From Enterococcus ureilyticus (GTDB taxonomy: Bacteria > Bacillota > Bacilli > Lactobacillales > Enterococcaceae): a DNA stretch of 64,000 bases. A program made the position numbers and the translations under genes. The stretch is from NCBI RefSeq assembly GCF_001730315.1, contig NZ_MIKC01000006.1, positions 38,996-102,995 on the forward strand. Reading direction: 5' to 3'. Shown piece after piece: positions 45,801-55,343 of this stretch (positions are counted from its first letter, which is position 1; every line of letters starts with the position of its first letter). Under the pieces are notes generated by a model. That model worked only from the letters and a program-made list of their open reading frames with translations. It was not told the DNA's origin and searched no databases.

Positions 45801-46331
45801 ATGAAAAAAATAATGATTGCTTCACTAAAAAGTATTCTATTATTCACCCTACTCTGCGGTGTGCTTTATACCGCAGCTGTTACAGCTGTTGGTCAACTAC
45901 TATTTCCAATACAAGCAAATGGTAGTTTAATCAAGAAACAAGAAACAGGGAAAACGAGCATAATAGGTTCAGTATTGATTGGACAACCTTTTACAGGAGC
46001 AAACTATTTACATGGTCGTCCCGATCAAGTCAGCCAACTATCTCCCGTGTCTAAAGAACAACAGAAGCGTGTGGAAAAACGAGTTCAAAAGGCTGATGTG
46101 AAAGAAGTCCCCATTGAGTTAGTTACCGCTTCTGCCAGTGGTGTCGATCCTGAAATATCAATTCCAGGCGCGATGATACAGGTTGAACGGATTGCTGCCG
46201 CTAGGAACATGAAAAATAGCGAAGTCCGTGCTATAATCAAACAAAATATCACTGGACTTAAAATTGGACCTGTTGATTCACAACGCGTGAATGTTTTAGG
46301 CGTCAATCATACGTTAGATGAGTCGGAATAA
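45801..46331 (+). CDS. kdpC: Potassium-transporting ATPase subunit C
   Basis: 176 residues: one N-terminal membrane helix (about 10-32) and an outer domain with GQPFTGANYLHGRPD and ASGVDPEIS, both typical of KdpC. AGGAGAAG precedes ATG 45801. It stabilises KdpAB. Confidence 0.95.
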   Translation: MKKIMIASLKSILLFTLLCGVLYTAAVTAVGQLLFPIQANGSLIKKQETGKTSIIGSVLIGQPFTGANYLHGRPDQVSQLSPVSKEQQKRVEKRVQKADVKEVPIELVTASASGVDPEISIPGAMIQVERIAAARNMKNSEVRAIIKQNITGLKIGPVDSQRVNVLGVNHTLDESE

Positions 46332-46346
46332 AAGGTGGCGCAAAAA

Positions 46347-49022
46347 ATGGAAGAACAACGTTTAGATCCAGAACAACTATTAGCAAAATGGAAGAACACC
46401 GAACAAAACCTGAGGTCTGGACGACTGAAGGTTTTCTTCGGTTATGCGGCAGGAGTAGGTAAAACCTATGCGATGCTAAAAGAAGCACATGAGCAGCAAG
46501 CAGAAGGCAAAACGGTTTTGATCGGCTATGTAGAGCCACACGCCCGCCCAGAAACAGAAGCATTAGTGTCGGGTTTGCCTGTATTGCCTACCAAACAATA
46601 CGAATATAAAGGCATTATGATCAATGAATTTGATGTGGAGGCAGCGTTACAAACAAAACCGGAGATTATTTTGGTAGATGAATTGGCCCATACGAATGCG
46701 ATTGGTGCTAGAAATAGAAAAAGATATCAAGATATTGAAGAATTGCTAAAGGCTGGGATCGATGTCTATACAACGGTGAATGTTCAGCATATCGAAAGCT
46801 TAAATGACATAGTTGAACAAGTGACAGGGGTACACATTTCTGAAACGGTACCAGACACTTTTTTTGAAACGAGAGCATTGAAAGTGGTGGACATCGAAAC
46901 AGAAGAATTGTTAGAACGACTGAAGCAAGGGAAAATCTATCATTCAGAAAATGCTAAAAAAGCGATGGCTAACTTTTTTAAGGTAGACAATCTGACCTTA
47001 TTACGTGGTCTAGCGATTCGCAAAGCATCGGACCATATCAATACAACGAATCAACAAGAAACGCAAAAAAACACTGGCATCCATTCTAAGCTGTTAACGA
47101 TCATTGATGAAAAAAATCCTGATATGACTAAGAAATGTCTACGTTGGACAGCTCGTTTAGCGCAAGCCTTAGGAACCGAGTGGATCGCATTAGAAATTTT
47201 AGAAGACATGTCTGAACATTCAGAGTCGGATAATTCAAAATTAGCAGCTAAACTTGGCGGGGAAGTTGTTACGTTAGAAAGTGATAATCAACGAGAAACA
47301 ATCGTACAGTACGTGAAAATGCGTGGCGTTACAGATTTAGTAATGGGCAAAATAATCAAACGCTCGCGCTTTCTCCGCTTATATCGACCGGACTTAGAAG
47401 ATGAACTTGTGGCTCTTATTCCAGAGGTGGATATTCACTTGGTTTCGTATCAATCAAATAAATACTTGCTTAATAACTACGCTGTAAAGAAAAAAAAGTT
47501 ACAGAGTATTTTCACTTGGAAAGATTTTTACATGACATCAGGCCTACTCATAGTTGCCACGTTGCTTTCTGAACTAGGATTATATTATCATATTGGGGAT
47601 CAAAACCTGATTTTGATTTATATTCTCTTTGTTTTGCTTGTGGCACGTATTACAACAGGGTATTTGTGGGCCGCTATTGCTTCGATCGCCAGTGTACTAA
47701 TGTTTAATTGGTTCTTTGTGGAACCATTATTTTCATTGACTGTGTATAAACAAGGCTATCCAGTGACGTTGATTTTCATGCTTTTAGTGGCATTGTTAGT
47801 GAGTAATTTAATGATGCAGATCAAAAAACAAGCTTTTTATGCAATGAAACGGGAGCATCAATTAGAAATTTTGTATGAACTGAATAAAAAATACCTTGTG
47901 ACACATGATCAAAAAGAAATATTGGCAACAACCGCTGACTATTTATCGAATATGTTGGATAGAGAGGTCCTTTTATATGGTGAAGAAGACGTCAAAAATC
48001 CCATTGGGGCACCGATTAAAGGACCATTAAGAAGTTTAGAAGAGTTAGCGGTTGCAAATTGGGTTTTTGTGAATCAAAAAGAAGCTGGTTATGGAACCGA
48101 TACATTAATGGGGGCAAAAGCATTATATTTACCCGTTTTGTCTAACGGAATAACACTAGCTGTGATTGGGATCGAAAAAAGTAAAGAGAATCCGATCACA
48201 GATGAAATCATTACCTTCTTAGAATTGATTTCGACTCAACTGGCTTTAGCGATCGAACAAAATAAATTGACCTCAGAGCGTCAGCAGATTTTATTTGAAA
48301 GTGAAAAAGAACGAATGCGTGGCAACTTATTACGGGCAATTTCTCATGATTTACGGACGCCGCTTACTGGAATCTCTGGCTCAGTTGAAACGATCTTAGA
48401 TGACAATGGCGCAAGCAAGTTAGCTGAGGAAACGAAACGCAAGCTCTTGATTGGGATCAAAGACGACGCAGATTGGTTGATCCGAATGGTCGAAAATTTA
48501 TTATCAATCACTCGGATCAATGAAGAAACCATGAAAGTTGCTAAAAGCAAAGAAGCAGCGGAAGAAGTTGTGTCCACAGCCATTCAGCGGATCAGGAAAA
48601 GTTATCCGAAAAGTGAAATCAAGGTGACCTTGCCGGATGAATTTGTGTTAGTGCCAATGGATTCAATCCTGATTGAGCAAGTATTATTCAATTTAATGGA
48701 AAATGCAATTCGCCATTCCCACAGCGAGTCACCGATTTTTGTAACGGTTTCATTAATTGAAAAAGCTATCAAGTTTGAAGTCGCTGACCAAGGTAAGGGA
48801 TTGACCGCAGAACAATTGCAACTATTGTTTAATGGCATGACCAAGCAAAGTACACCTGTTGATTCCAAGAGTGGGATGGGCATCGGCTTGTCTATTGTGA
48901 AAACGATCATTTTAGCTCATGATGGCACGCTTCATGCTGGAAATAGAGCACAAGGCGGCGCAATTTTTACATTCACCTTACCATTGGAGCGAAAGGAGCA
49001 AAGAGAATGGCAACGATTTTGA
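46347..49022 (+). CDS. kdpD: Sensor kinase KdpD
   Basis: 891 residues, full-length: N-terminal KdpD domain with Walker A GYAAGVGKTYAML, then a universal-stress-like domain (about 240-370), four membrane helices (about 395-490), GAF-like region, and kinase core with SHDLRTPLTG (His near 666) and GMGIGLSIV. Senses K+ limitation and turgor; the stress-like domain of relatives binds c-di-AMP. ATG 46347 follows AAAGGTGG; GTG 46335 is an alternative. Confidence 0.95.
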   Translation: MEEQRLDPEQLLAKWKNTEQNLRSGRLKVFFGYAAGVGKTYAMLKEAHEQQAEGKTVLIGYVEPHARPETEALVSGLPVLPTKQYEYKGIMINEFDVEAALQTKPEIILVDELAHTNAIGARNRKRYQDIEELLKAGIDVYTTVNVQHIESLNDIVEQVTGVHISETVPDTFFETRALKVVDIETEELLERLKQGKIYHSENAKKAMANFFKVDNLTLLRGLAIRKASDHINTTNQQETQKNTGIHSKLLTIIDEKNPDMTKKCLRWTARLAQALGTEWIALEILEDMSEHSESDNSKLAAKLGGEVVTLESDNQRETIVQYVKMRGVTDLVMGKIIKRSRFLRLYRPDLEDELVALIPEVDIHLVSYQSNKYLLNNYAVKKKKLQSIFTWKDFYMTSGLLIVATLLSELGLYYHIGDQNLILIYILFVLLVARITTGYLWAAIASIASVLMFNWFFVEPLFSLTVYKQGYPVTLIFMLLVALLVSNLMMQIKKQAFYAMKREHQLEILYELNKKYLVTHDQKEILATTADYLSNMLDREVLLYGEEDVKNPIGAPIKGPLRSLEELAVANWVFVNQKEAGYGTDTLMGAKALYLPVLSNGITLAVIGIEKSKENPITDEIITFLELISTQLALAIEQNKLTSERQQILFESEKERMRGNLLRAISHDLRTPLTGISGSVETILDDNGASKLAEETKRKLLIGIKDDADWLIRMVENLLSITRINEETMKVAKSKEAAEEVVSTAIQRIRKSYPKSEIKVTLPDEFVLVPMDSILIEQVLFNLMENAIRHSHSESPIFVTVSLIEKAIKFEVADQGKGLTAEQLQLLFNGMTKQSTPVDSKSGMGIGLSIVKTIILAHDGTLHAGNRAQGGAIFTFTLPLERKEQREWQRF

Positions 49023-49693
49023 TCATTGAAGATGATGATGTGATTGCCGAGTTTATGGGCGCAGTGTTAGCAAAAGAAAAACATACCATCCATTTAGCTC
49101 ATTCAGCATTGGAAGGCTTATCGACTTTTAGAATGTGGTCAATAGATCTAATTTTACTTGATTTAGGATTACCAGATCAAGATGGAATCGAGGTGTTGAA
49201 AAAAATTCGCGAAACCTCCTCTGTACCGATCATTATTATTTCAGCACGTGATCACGAAAACAATAAAGTCGAAGCCTTAGATTTGGGCGCAGATGATTAC
49301 ATTACCAAACCTTTTGGTACACCTGAATTACTAGCTAGAATCAGAACGGCATTAAGACATGCTGTAAGTAACGCTGGTTCTCAGACAGAAATAAAAAAAA
49401 TCATTAATGGTGAATTATGTATTGATATTGAGCATCATACAGTCAGCAAACAAGGGAAAGAGATTCATCTAACCCCAAATGAATATAAGATCATTCAAGT
49501 TTTAGGTGAAAATATCGGCAAAGTGCTTACCCACACGTATATTTCACAAAAAGTTTGGGGACCCTATAGCAATGAAAGCCAAACGCTTAGAGTTAACATG
49601 TCCAACATTCGAAAAAAAATCGAAGATAATCCAGTTGAGCCCGAGTTTATTATGACAGAAATTGGCATTGGTTACCGTATGCTGGAAAAATAG
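49007..49693 (+). CDS. kdpE: Response regulator KdpE
   Basis: 228 residues, OmpR type: Asp52 in LILLDLGLPDQDG, Lys in YITKPFG, winged helix ending IGIGYRML. Starts inside the end of kdpD (overlap 16 nt), with GGAGC upstream. Activates kdpFABC; being last in the same operon as the transporter gives feedback control. Confidence 0.95.
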   Translation: MATILIIEDDDVIAEFMGAVLAKEKHTIHLAHSALEGLSTFRMWSIDLILLDLGLPDQDGIEVLKKIRETSSVPIIIISARDHENNKVEALDLGADDYITKPFGTPELLARIRTALRHAVSNAGSQTEIKKIINGELCIDIEHHTVSKQGKEIHLTPNEYKIIQVLGENIGKVLTHTYISQKVWGPYSNESQTLRVNMSNIRKKIEDNPVEPEFIMTEIGIGYRMLEK

Positions 49694-49700
49694 TCAAGTG

Positions 49701-49747
49701 TAGGTTAAGACAAAACAGACAACGTTTTGCTCTTAACCTATTTTTTT
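49701..49747 (+). terminator. Terminator of the kdp operon
   Basis: TAGGTTAAGA pairs with TCTTAACCTA, extended by AAAAC/GTTTT, followed by T7. Confidence 0.85.
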
Positions 49748-49846
49748 GATATAGGATTTAGTTCTTATTGACTCTCTTAAATGCCAAAGGATGGTAAAAT
49801 AAAGCAAAGAACGTGAGGACGATTAACGGACGAAAGGGTGTTGAAT

Positions 49847-50965
49847 ATGAAAATTGTCACAGCAGTCGATTCCATGAAAGGTTCACTAACAAGTATTGAA
49901 GCCAATCAAATAATTGCCAATGTTTTTACTGCTAACGATCACTCGGTCAAAGAAGTGGCCATCGCTGATGGAGGAGAAGGAACAGTGGCAGCAGTTATTA
50001 AAAACAATGACGCTCAAAAAATATCAGTACAAGTACGAGCCTTAAATGACCAACTCGTCACAGCCGATTTTGCTTGGCTACCTTCTGAGAAGCTAGCGGT
50101 AATCGAGTCAGCTGCTGCATCGGGCATTCAATTTTTGGATGGTAGCAAGCGGACACACCCTTCAAATACCTCCTCTTATGGTACCGGCGAAATGATGTTA
50201 GCAGCTCTTGAGCAGGGGGCTGAGACAATTGTTGTAGGGTTAGGCGGAACCGGGACTATTGATGGCGGTATCGGATTACTAAGTGCCTTAGGCGTTCTCT
50301 TTTTTGATGCAAAAAACCAGCTACTACCTCCTATAGGAAGTAGCTTGGGGAAAATTACTCGTATCGATAGTGAAAAATTAGATCCTAGATTAGCGACAGT
50401 GACTGTCTACATTGCCTCCGATGTAGACAGCCCATTAATTGGGAGAACCGGTGCAGTCCAGATGTTTGGTGAACAAAAAGGGTTGCACAAAAACGAGTTG
50501 GAAAGCTATGAAAAAGAAATGAGCCATTATCAGAAAATTATTGGTACAACCAACAATGTATTCAAAGGAGACGGCGCGGCAGGTGGCATTGGATTTGCTA
50601 TCCGACTATTTTTAGATGGCATCGTCTGCTCAGGATTCGAGTTTATTTCGGAACAAACAGGCTTAGAAACCATGATCAAGCACGCTGATTTAGTCATCAC
50701 TGGTGAAGGGAAGATGGATAGCCAGAGTCTCCAAGGGAAAGTGCCAGTAGGAATTGGACGAATAGCTAAGAAATATAATGTACCTGTGATCGCTTTTGTT
50801 GGAAGTGTCAAAGGTGAACCTGAACTATTTTATAATGAAGGAATTTCGGTAATTGTTCCAATCATTGATCAAATCACTACACTAGATGAAGCGCTAAAAA
50901 ATGCGGATAAAAATCTTTATAATGCAGTAAGAAGAACGAGTATATTAATGACGTTAGTAAAGTAA
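49847..50965 (+). CDS. glxK: Glycerate kinase
   Basis: 372 residues of the GlxK/YxaA family, phosphorylating glycerate with ATP. Family stretches: AVDSMKGSLTSIEA at the N-terminus, IADGGEGTVAA near 44-54, GLGGTGTIDGGIG near 127-139, and TGEGKMDSQSLQGK near 285-298. ATG 49847 has AAAGGGTG 7 nt upstream; a TTG at 49838 precedes it. Single gene with its own terminator. Confidence 0.92.
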   Translation: MKIVTAVDSMKGSLTSIEANQIIANVFTANDHSVKEVAIADGGEGTVAAVIKNNDAQKISVQVRALNDQLVTADFAWLPSEKLAVIESAAASGIQFLDGSKRTHPSNTSSYGTGEMMLAALEQGAETIVVGLGGTGTIDGGIGLLSALGVLFFDAKNQLLPPIGSSLGKITRIDSEKLDPRLATVTVYIASDVDSPLIGRTGAVQMFGEQKGLHKNELESYEKEMSHYQKIIGTTNNVFKGDGAAGGIGFAIRLFLDGIVCSGFEFISEQTGLETMIKHADLVITGEGKMDSQSLQGKVPVGIGRIAKKYNVPVIAFVGSVKGEPELFYNEGISVIVPIIDQITTLDEALKNADKNLYNAVRRTSILMTLVK

Positions 50966-51000
50966 TTAAAACAAAAAATATGTTATATATTTGTTTGGTA

Positions 51001-51043
51001 AACAGTATCAATTAGCCATTTCGGGAAATTGATACTGTTTTTA
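51001..51043 (+). terminator. Terminator of glycerate kinase
   Basis: AACAGTATCAATT pairs with AATTGATACTGTT and T5 follows. Confidence 0.85.
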
Positions 51044-51133
51044 TTGTAAGCGGATTCATCTCATATATAGGTCTCTAGTACCATGACAAAAGTTAGTTCT
51101 TCCCTCAAAATGAATAGAAAAGGAGGATGTAAA

Positions 51134-51157
51134 ATGAAAAAGGGCGAACAAAAATAA
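51134..51157 (+). CDS. Seven-residue reading frame with strong RBS (leader peptide or gene scar)
   Basis: AAAAGGAGGATG precedes ATG 51134, which opens MKKGEQK and stops. The same frame resumes KNDWETVASK and stops at 51191. Either a leader peptide of the ABC operon or the two ends left by deletion of an adaptor gene. In related clusters (YknXYZ/MacAB type) a membrane-fusion adaptor gene stands exactly here. Confidence 0.35.
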   Translation: MKKGEQK

Positions 51158-51208
51158 AAAAATGACTGGGAAACAGTTGCGAGTAAATAGAATCCATGGA
51201 GGGATAAC

Positions 51209-51901
51209 ATGTCTGTAATCGAAGCAAGAAATATCAAAAAAAGTTACGGTCGTAACGAATCAAGATTTGATGCCTTAAAAGGTGTAGATTTGAAAATCGA
51301 AGCAGGAGAATCCGTTGCGATCATCGGGAAAAGTGGTTCGGGAAAATCAACATTTATGCATATTTTAGCATTATTAGATAAGCCTACTTCGGGCGAAATT
51401 TTATTAAATGATCAAAATGTGACAAGTATCAGTAAAAAAGAATTAGATAAAACAAGAAATAAGCAATTTGGGTTTGTGTTTCAGCAATTTTTTATGAATC
51501 CTAAAGATACCGTTTTAAATAATGTGATGTTACCATTGAAGATTGGTGGTATTTCAAATAGCAAACGAAAAGAAATGGCGTTAGAAGCACTCAAAGCGGT
51601 TGAATTAGAGGATAAAGTCAATAATAAGGCCAATAATTTATCAGGTGGACAAAAACAACGAGTGTGTATTGCTCGTGCCTTGGTAAACAACCCTAAAATC
51701 ATTTTTGCAGATGAGCCTACTGGAAATCTAGACTCGACTACAGGGGATAAAATCGAGCAATTACTATTTGATTTGAATAAAGAAAAAGGCATTACGTTGA
51801 TCATTGTCACACATGATCCAGAACTGGCTGCACGTTGTGATCGACAAATCCACGTTCGTGATGGCGTGATCATAGGGGGGGGACGAGTAAATGAAATTTA
51901 G
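51209..51901 (+). CDS. MacB/LolD-type ABC exporter ATPase
   Basis: 230 residues with GKSGSGKST (Walker A), the family VFQQFFMNPKDTVLNNV region, LSGGQKQRV signature, IIFADEPTGNLDS (Walker B). Energy subunit for the FtsX-type permease that follows with an 11-nt overlap. GGAGGG precedes ATG 51209. Such pairs export peptides or act in antimicrobial peptide resistance. Confidence 0.92.
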   Translation: MSVIEARNIKKSYGRNESRFDALKGVDLKIEAGESVAIIGKSGSGKSTFMHILALLDKPTSGEILLNDQNVTSISKKELDKTRNKQFGFVFQQFFMNPKDTVLNNVMLPLKIGGISNSKRKEMALEALKAVELEDKVNNKANNLSGGQKQRVCIARALVNNPKIIFADEPTGNLDSTTGDKIEQLLFDLNKEKGITLIIVTHDPELAARCDRQIHVRDGVIIGGGRVNEI

Positions 51902-53174
51902 TGATATCTTAAAATCAGCTAGTTCAAATTTAATGCGTAATAAAGGACGTACGATCTTAACGATTGTTGCCATATTTATCGGAGCATTCACAATTTCACT
52001 TACAACAGGTGTAAATATTGGGGTCAATGATTATATCGATAAACAAGTCGGTAGCGTTGGTGGTCAAAATCAAATCATGATCCAACCTAAAATCAGTGGC
52101 AGCTTTGGTGAAGACGGTGAGCCGGCGAAGTATGATGCAGATAAAAAATCAAGCTCGATGCAGCAACAAGAAGCATTGGATAGCAAAGATTTAGAAAAAA
52201 TCAAAGAAATCAAAGGAATCAAAAATGCGGAAGCGATGAAATCAGTTGCGACAAGCTATATTTCAGGAAAAAATAATGAAAAATACGTATTTTCAGCAAT
52301 GCCAATGGTAGAAGATTTAAATGTGGACCTTGACGCAGGTAAAGCTGCGGATCAAAAGAGTTCAGAGTTTCAAATCAATTTAGCACCAGAATATGTCAAA
52401 TCACTAGGATACAAATCTAGTGAAGAGGCAATTGGTCAAACCGTTAAAATTGGTGCAAGCTCTTCAGCAACAGGAGAAGAGAAAGAAATTGAAGCGACGA
52501 TTGTTGGTGTGCGTAACACTAGCTTGATCCAAGGTGGGATGTCTTTATTAAATAATGCGCTCGTTGATGAAATCTCAAAAGCTAACGAAGAAGGCTTGCC
52601 AGAAACGATGAAAGGTCAATATGGCCTGATCATGGGCGAAATGAGCAAAGATGTCACTAAATCTGAGATCGCTGACGTTAAAGAACGTTTGGACAAAGCA
52701 GGTTATATGGGACAAACAGTTGAAGACCAAATCGGTATGATCCGCAATGTAATCAATGCTATCACAGGTGTTCTAACAATGTTTGGCGCTATTGCCTTAT
52801 TAGCAGCAAGTTTTGGCATCATCAATACCTTGTACATGTCAGTTCAAGAACGGACTAGGGAAATTGGTTTAATGAAAGCCATGGGACTAAGCAGTGGAAA
52901 AGTCTTTACGATCTTCAGTGTAGAAGCGGCTTTGATTGGATTCTTAGGTTCCCTTCTAGGTATTTTAGGAGCAGTCGGAGCAGGCGCTTTGATCAATCAA
53001 ATCGCTGCTGATTCATTCTTAAAGTCCTTGACAGGCTTTACGTTGCTTCAATTTTCAGCTTCTTCATCTGCGGTAATTATTCTTATAATCATGGGAATTG
53101 CGTTCCTTGCAGGAACCTTGCCTGCCAGAAGAGCAGCGAAGTTAGATCCAATTGAATCCTTGCGTTATGAATAA
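51891..53174 (+). CDS. MacB-type permease (FtsX family)
   Basis: 427 residues: N-terminal helix (about 20-40), a 250-residue outer MacB periplasmic-core-like domain, then three C-terminal helices with ERTREIGLMKAMGLSSGKV near 323-341 and ARRAAKLDPIESLRYE at the end. GGGGGG lies before ATG 51891. No adaptor protein gene is present beside it. Confidence 0.9.
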   Translation: MKFSDILKSASSNLMRNKGRTILTIVAIFIGAFTISLTTGVNIGVNDYIDKQVGSVGGQNQIMIQPKISGSFGEDGEPAKYDADKKSSSMQQQEALDSKDLEKIKEIKGIKNAEAMKSVATSYISGKNNEKYVFSAMPMVEDLNVDLDAGKAADQKSSEFQINLAPEYVKSLGYKSSEEAIGQTVKIGASSSATGEEKEIEATIVGVRNTSLIQGGMSLLNNALVDEISKANEEGLPETMKGQYGLIMGEMSKDVTKSEIADVKERLDKAGYMGQTVEDQIGMIRNVINAITGVLTMFGAIALLAASFGIINTLYMSVQERTREIGLMKAMGLSSGKVFTIFSVEAALIGFLGSLLGILGAVGAGALINQIAADSFLKSLTGFTLLQFSASSSAVIILIIMGIAFLAGTLPARRAAKLDPIESLRYE

Positions 53175-53189
53175 ACTTAAATAATCAGT

Positions 53190-53225
53190 AAGAACAAGAC
53201 GTTTAACGTTTTGTTCTTATTTTTT
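53190..53225 (+). terminator. Terminator of the ABC exporter operon
   Basis: AAGAACAA with TTGTTCTT, extended by GAC/GTT, followed by T6. Confidence 0.75.
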
Positions 53226-53306
53226 GTAAGCATATTTTTTACTTAAATCAAAAATAAGGAGTATACTAAACTCACATTTTACTTAAAAGACGGAGGAATC
53301 ATAAAT

Positions 53307-54248
53307 ATGAAAGCAGTTGTCATCAATCAATACGGTGGAAAAGAAGAATTAACAGAACAAGATGTGATCTTACCTGAATTAAAAGAAAATCAAGTATTGA
53401 TTAAAGAGCATGCAACATCAATCAATCCGATTGACTGGAAATTAAGAGAAGGCTATTTGAAACAAATGATGGATTGGTCTTTTCCAATCATTTTAGGATG
53501 GGATGTTGCTGGTGTGATTACCGAAGTAGGTAGTCAGGTGACAGATTGGAAGGTTGGAGACCAAGTGTTTGCTCGTCCAGAAACGACTCGTTTTGGAACC
53601 TATGCTGAAGAGACGATCGTCGATGATCATTTAGTAGCAAAAATTCCTGAGAATGTAACTTTTGAAGAAGCAGCTGCAGTTCCTTTAGCAGGTTTGACAG
53701 CTTGGCAAGCACTTTTTGACCATGGGAATCTTCAAAAAGGAGAGAAAGTTTTGATTCATGCCGGTGCAGGTGGAGTTGGAACCTATGCGATCCAACTAGC
53801 AAAACAAGCAGGAGCTTATGTGATCACAACAGCCAGCAAAAAAAATCATGAACTATTAGAGAAACTTGGCGCGGATGAAGTGATTGATTATCATACGACT
53901 AATTTTGCAGAAGTACTGACAGATATTGATCTAGTGTTTGATACAATGGGTGGAGATGTACAAAAATCAAGCGTTTCTGTCCTCAAACAAAATACCGGTC
54001 GCTTGATTTCAATTGTTGGCATCGAAAGCGAAGACTTAGCAAAAGAAAAAAATATCAAAGCGGAAAGCATCTGGCTACAACCCGATGGCAAGCAATTGCA
54101 AAACATTGCCGATCTAATGGCCGCTAAAAAAGTAGTTTCGGTGATTGGCGAAGTGTTTCCCTTTTCTAGGCAAGGAATTTTTGATGCCCATGCCTTAAGC
54201 GAAACGCATCATGCCGTAGGTAAAATCGTTATTAAGATGGCTGATTAA
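53307..54248 (+). CDS. MDR-superfamily NADPH:quinone reductase-like oxidoreductase
   Basis: 313 residues. Zinc-independent quinone-reductase branch: WDVAGVITEVGSQV near 60-73, HAGAGGVGTYAIQLAKQAGA (nucleotide-binding) near 151-170, and DLVFDTMGGD near 210. The zinc Cys residues of true alcohol dehydrogenases are absent. CGGAGG precedes ATG 53307. Next genes are an ArsR repressor and nitroreductases, hinting at a response to electrophiles. Confidence 0.88.
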   Translation: MKAVVINQYGGKEELTEQDVILPELKENQVLIKEHATSINPIDWKLREGYLKQMMDWSFPIILGWDVAGVITEVGSQVTDWKVGDQVFARPETTRFGTYAEETIVDDHLVAKIPENVTFEEAAAVPLAGLTAWQALFDHGNLQKGEKVLIHAGAGGVGTYAIQLAKQAGAYVITTASKKNHELLEKLGADEVIDYHTTNFAEVLTDIDLVFDTMGGDVQKSSVSVLKQNTGRLISIVGIESEDLAKEKNIKAESIWLQPDGKQLQNIADLMAAKKVVSVIGEVFPFSRQGIFDAHALSETHHAVGKIVIKMAD

Positions 54249-54250
54249 GT

Positions 54251-54288
54251 AAATAGACCATCCTCATCATGTTGAGGATGGTCTATTT
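54251..54288. terminator. Bidirectional terminator overlapping the ArsR stop codon
   Basis: AAATAGACCATCCTC pairs perfectly with GAGGATGGTCTATTT (15 bp). The stop of the convergent ArsR gene (54283-54285) lies inside the right arm. Confidence 0.9.
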
Positions 54289-54594
54289 CGTTGATTTACT
54301 TGCTCTAAAGTGAATTAGTTCTAACAAGCCAGGTAATTCTTGCTGGATGTAGTCATGATTCAAAACATAGGTTTTAGTGGTGCCCGTTTTGATCTCTTGA
54401 ATCAAATAAGCATCCTTAAGTAGTTTGACATGATGAGAAAGAGTTGATTTTACAATATTATATTTTTCAGAAGTAATGCGTTTCTCTCCGTCACGTAACA
54501 GGCATGTAAGGATATTTAAACGGATCGGATCACTAACAGCTTGTAATGCTTGAAGAACAGGATCATCGTTGGTATCGCTCATTTTATTTTTCAT
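54283..54594 (-). CDS. ArsR-family repressor
   Basis: 103 residues, winged helix: ALQAVSDPIRLNILTCLL near 18-35 and the recognition region YNIVKSTLSHHVKLLKDA near 50-67. No metal-type CxC motif is present, so a redox or small-molecule signal is likelier than a metal. A TATAAT box (54601-54606) is only 6 nt before ATG 54594, so the mRNA is probably leaderless; ATG 54582 is an alternative. It is divergent from a nitroreductase with a perfect palindrome between them. Confidence 0.8.
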   Translation of the reverse strand: MKNKMSDTNDDPVLQALQAVSDPIRLNILTCLLRDGEKRITSEKYNIVKSTLSHHVKLLKDAYLIQEIKTGTTKTYVLNHDYIQQELPGLLELIHFRASKSTK

Positions 54595-54622
54595 AAACAG
54601 ATTATAACACAAACATTCTACT

Positions 54623-54634
54623 TTACATATGTAA
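54623..54634. promoter_or_regulatory. Palindromic operator in the ArsR/nitroreductase divergent promoter
   Basis: TTACATATGTAA, a perfect 12-bp palindrome. It covers the -35 of both promoters: TTACAT with TATATT at 54645-54650 (16 nt) for the nitroreductase, and the -35 position of the ArsR promoter (TATAAT, 54601-54606). Confidence 0.6.
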
Positions 54635-54654
54635 GAGAGCGTGCTATATTTAAT

Positions 54655-54672
54655 GTTCGAAAATAATCGAAC
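54655..54672 (+). repeat. Inverted repeat near the nitroreductase start of transcription
   Basis: GTTCGA, spacer AAATAA, TCGAAC. It may be a second regulator site or a short hairpin in the leader RNA. Confidence 0.4.
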
Positions 54673-54694
54673 TAAAGAGAGGTATGAACCGAAC

Positions 54695-55333
54695 ATGTCT
54701 AACACATATAAAGTAAATGATTTTTCAAAAATCATGAACGAAAGAAGATCAATTCGTAATTATGACCCAACTGTTAAAATCAGTCAGGAAGAAATGACGC
54801 AAATCATCAATGATACTGTTAAAGCTCCGTCATCGGTCAATATGCAGCCATGGCGTTTTGCGGTAGTTGCAAGCGATGAAGGGAAATCAGCTTTAGCGCC
54901 GTTAGTTCGTTTTAATAAAGTTCAAAATGAAACATCTGCTGCGATGATCGTGATTTTTGGTGATCTGAATAGTTTTGAACATGCAGAAAAAATTTATGGA
55001 ACGGCTGTTGAACAAAACTTGATGCCGCAAGAAGTGAAAGATCGTCAATTAGAAGTGTTAAGTCCGTTGTTTGAACAAATGGCGACAGAAGATAAAAAAG
55101 AAATGGCGATTATCGATGGCGCTTTAGCTGGGATGAACTTAATGTTAGTTGCTCGTGCATATGGCTACGATACTAACCCTATCGGTGGATTCGAACGTGA
55201 GAAAATTGCGGAGGCATTGGATATGGATAAAGAACGTTATTACCCTGTGATGATCGTTTCGATTGGGAAAGCGAACGAAGAAGGTTACCCTTCATACCGA
55301 TTACCTGCTGCTGATATCACAACTTGGAAGTAG
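54695..55333 (+). CDS. Nitroreductase-family flavoprotein
   Basis: 212 residues. FMN-binding RRSIRNYDPTVKIS near 14-27, APSSVNMQPWRFAVV near 45-59, and GMNLMLVARAYGYDTNPIGGF near 147-167. Oxidises NAD(P)H to reduce nitroaromatics or quinones. AGAGAGGT lies 11 nt before ATG 54695, next to a divergent ArsR repressor that likely controls it. The DUF1304 gene follows after 10 nt. Confidence 0.88.
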   Translation: MSNTYKVNDFSKIMNERRSIRNYDPTVKISQEEMTQIINDTVKAPSSVNMQPWRFAVVASDEGKSALAPLVRFNKVQNETSAAMIVIFGDLNSFEHAEKIYGTAVEQNLMPQEVKDRQLEVLSPLFEQMATEDKKEMAIIDGALAGMNLMLVARAYGYDTNPIGGFEREKIAEALDMDKERYYPVMIVSIGKANEEGYPSYRLPAADITTWK

Positions 55334-55343
55334 GAGGCACCTC

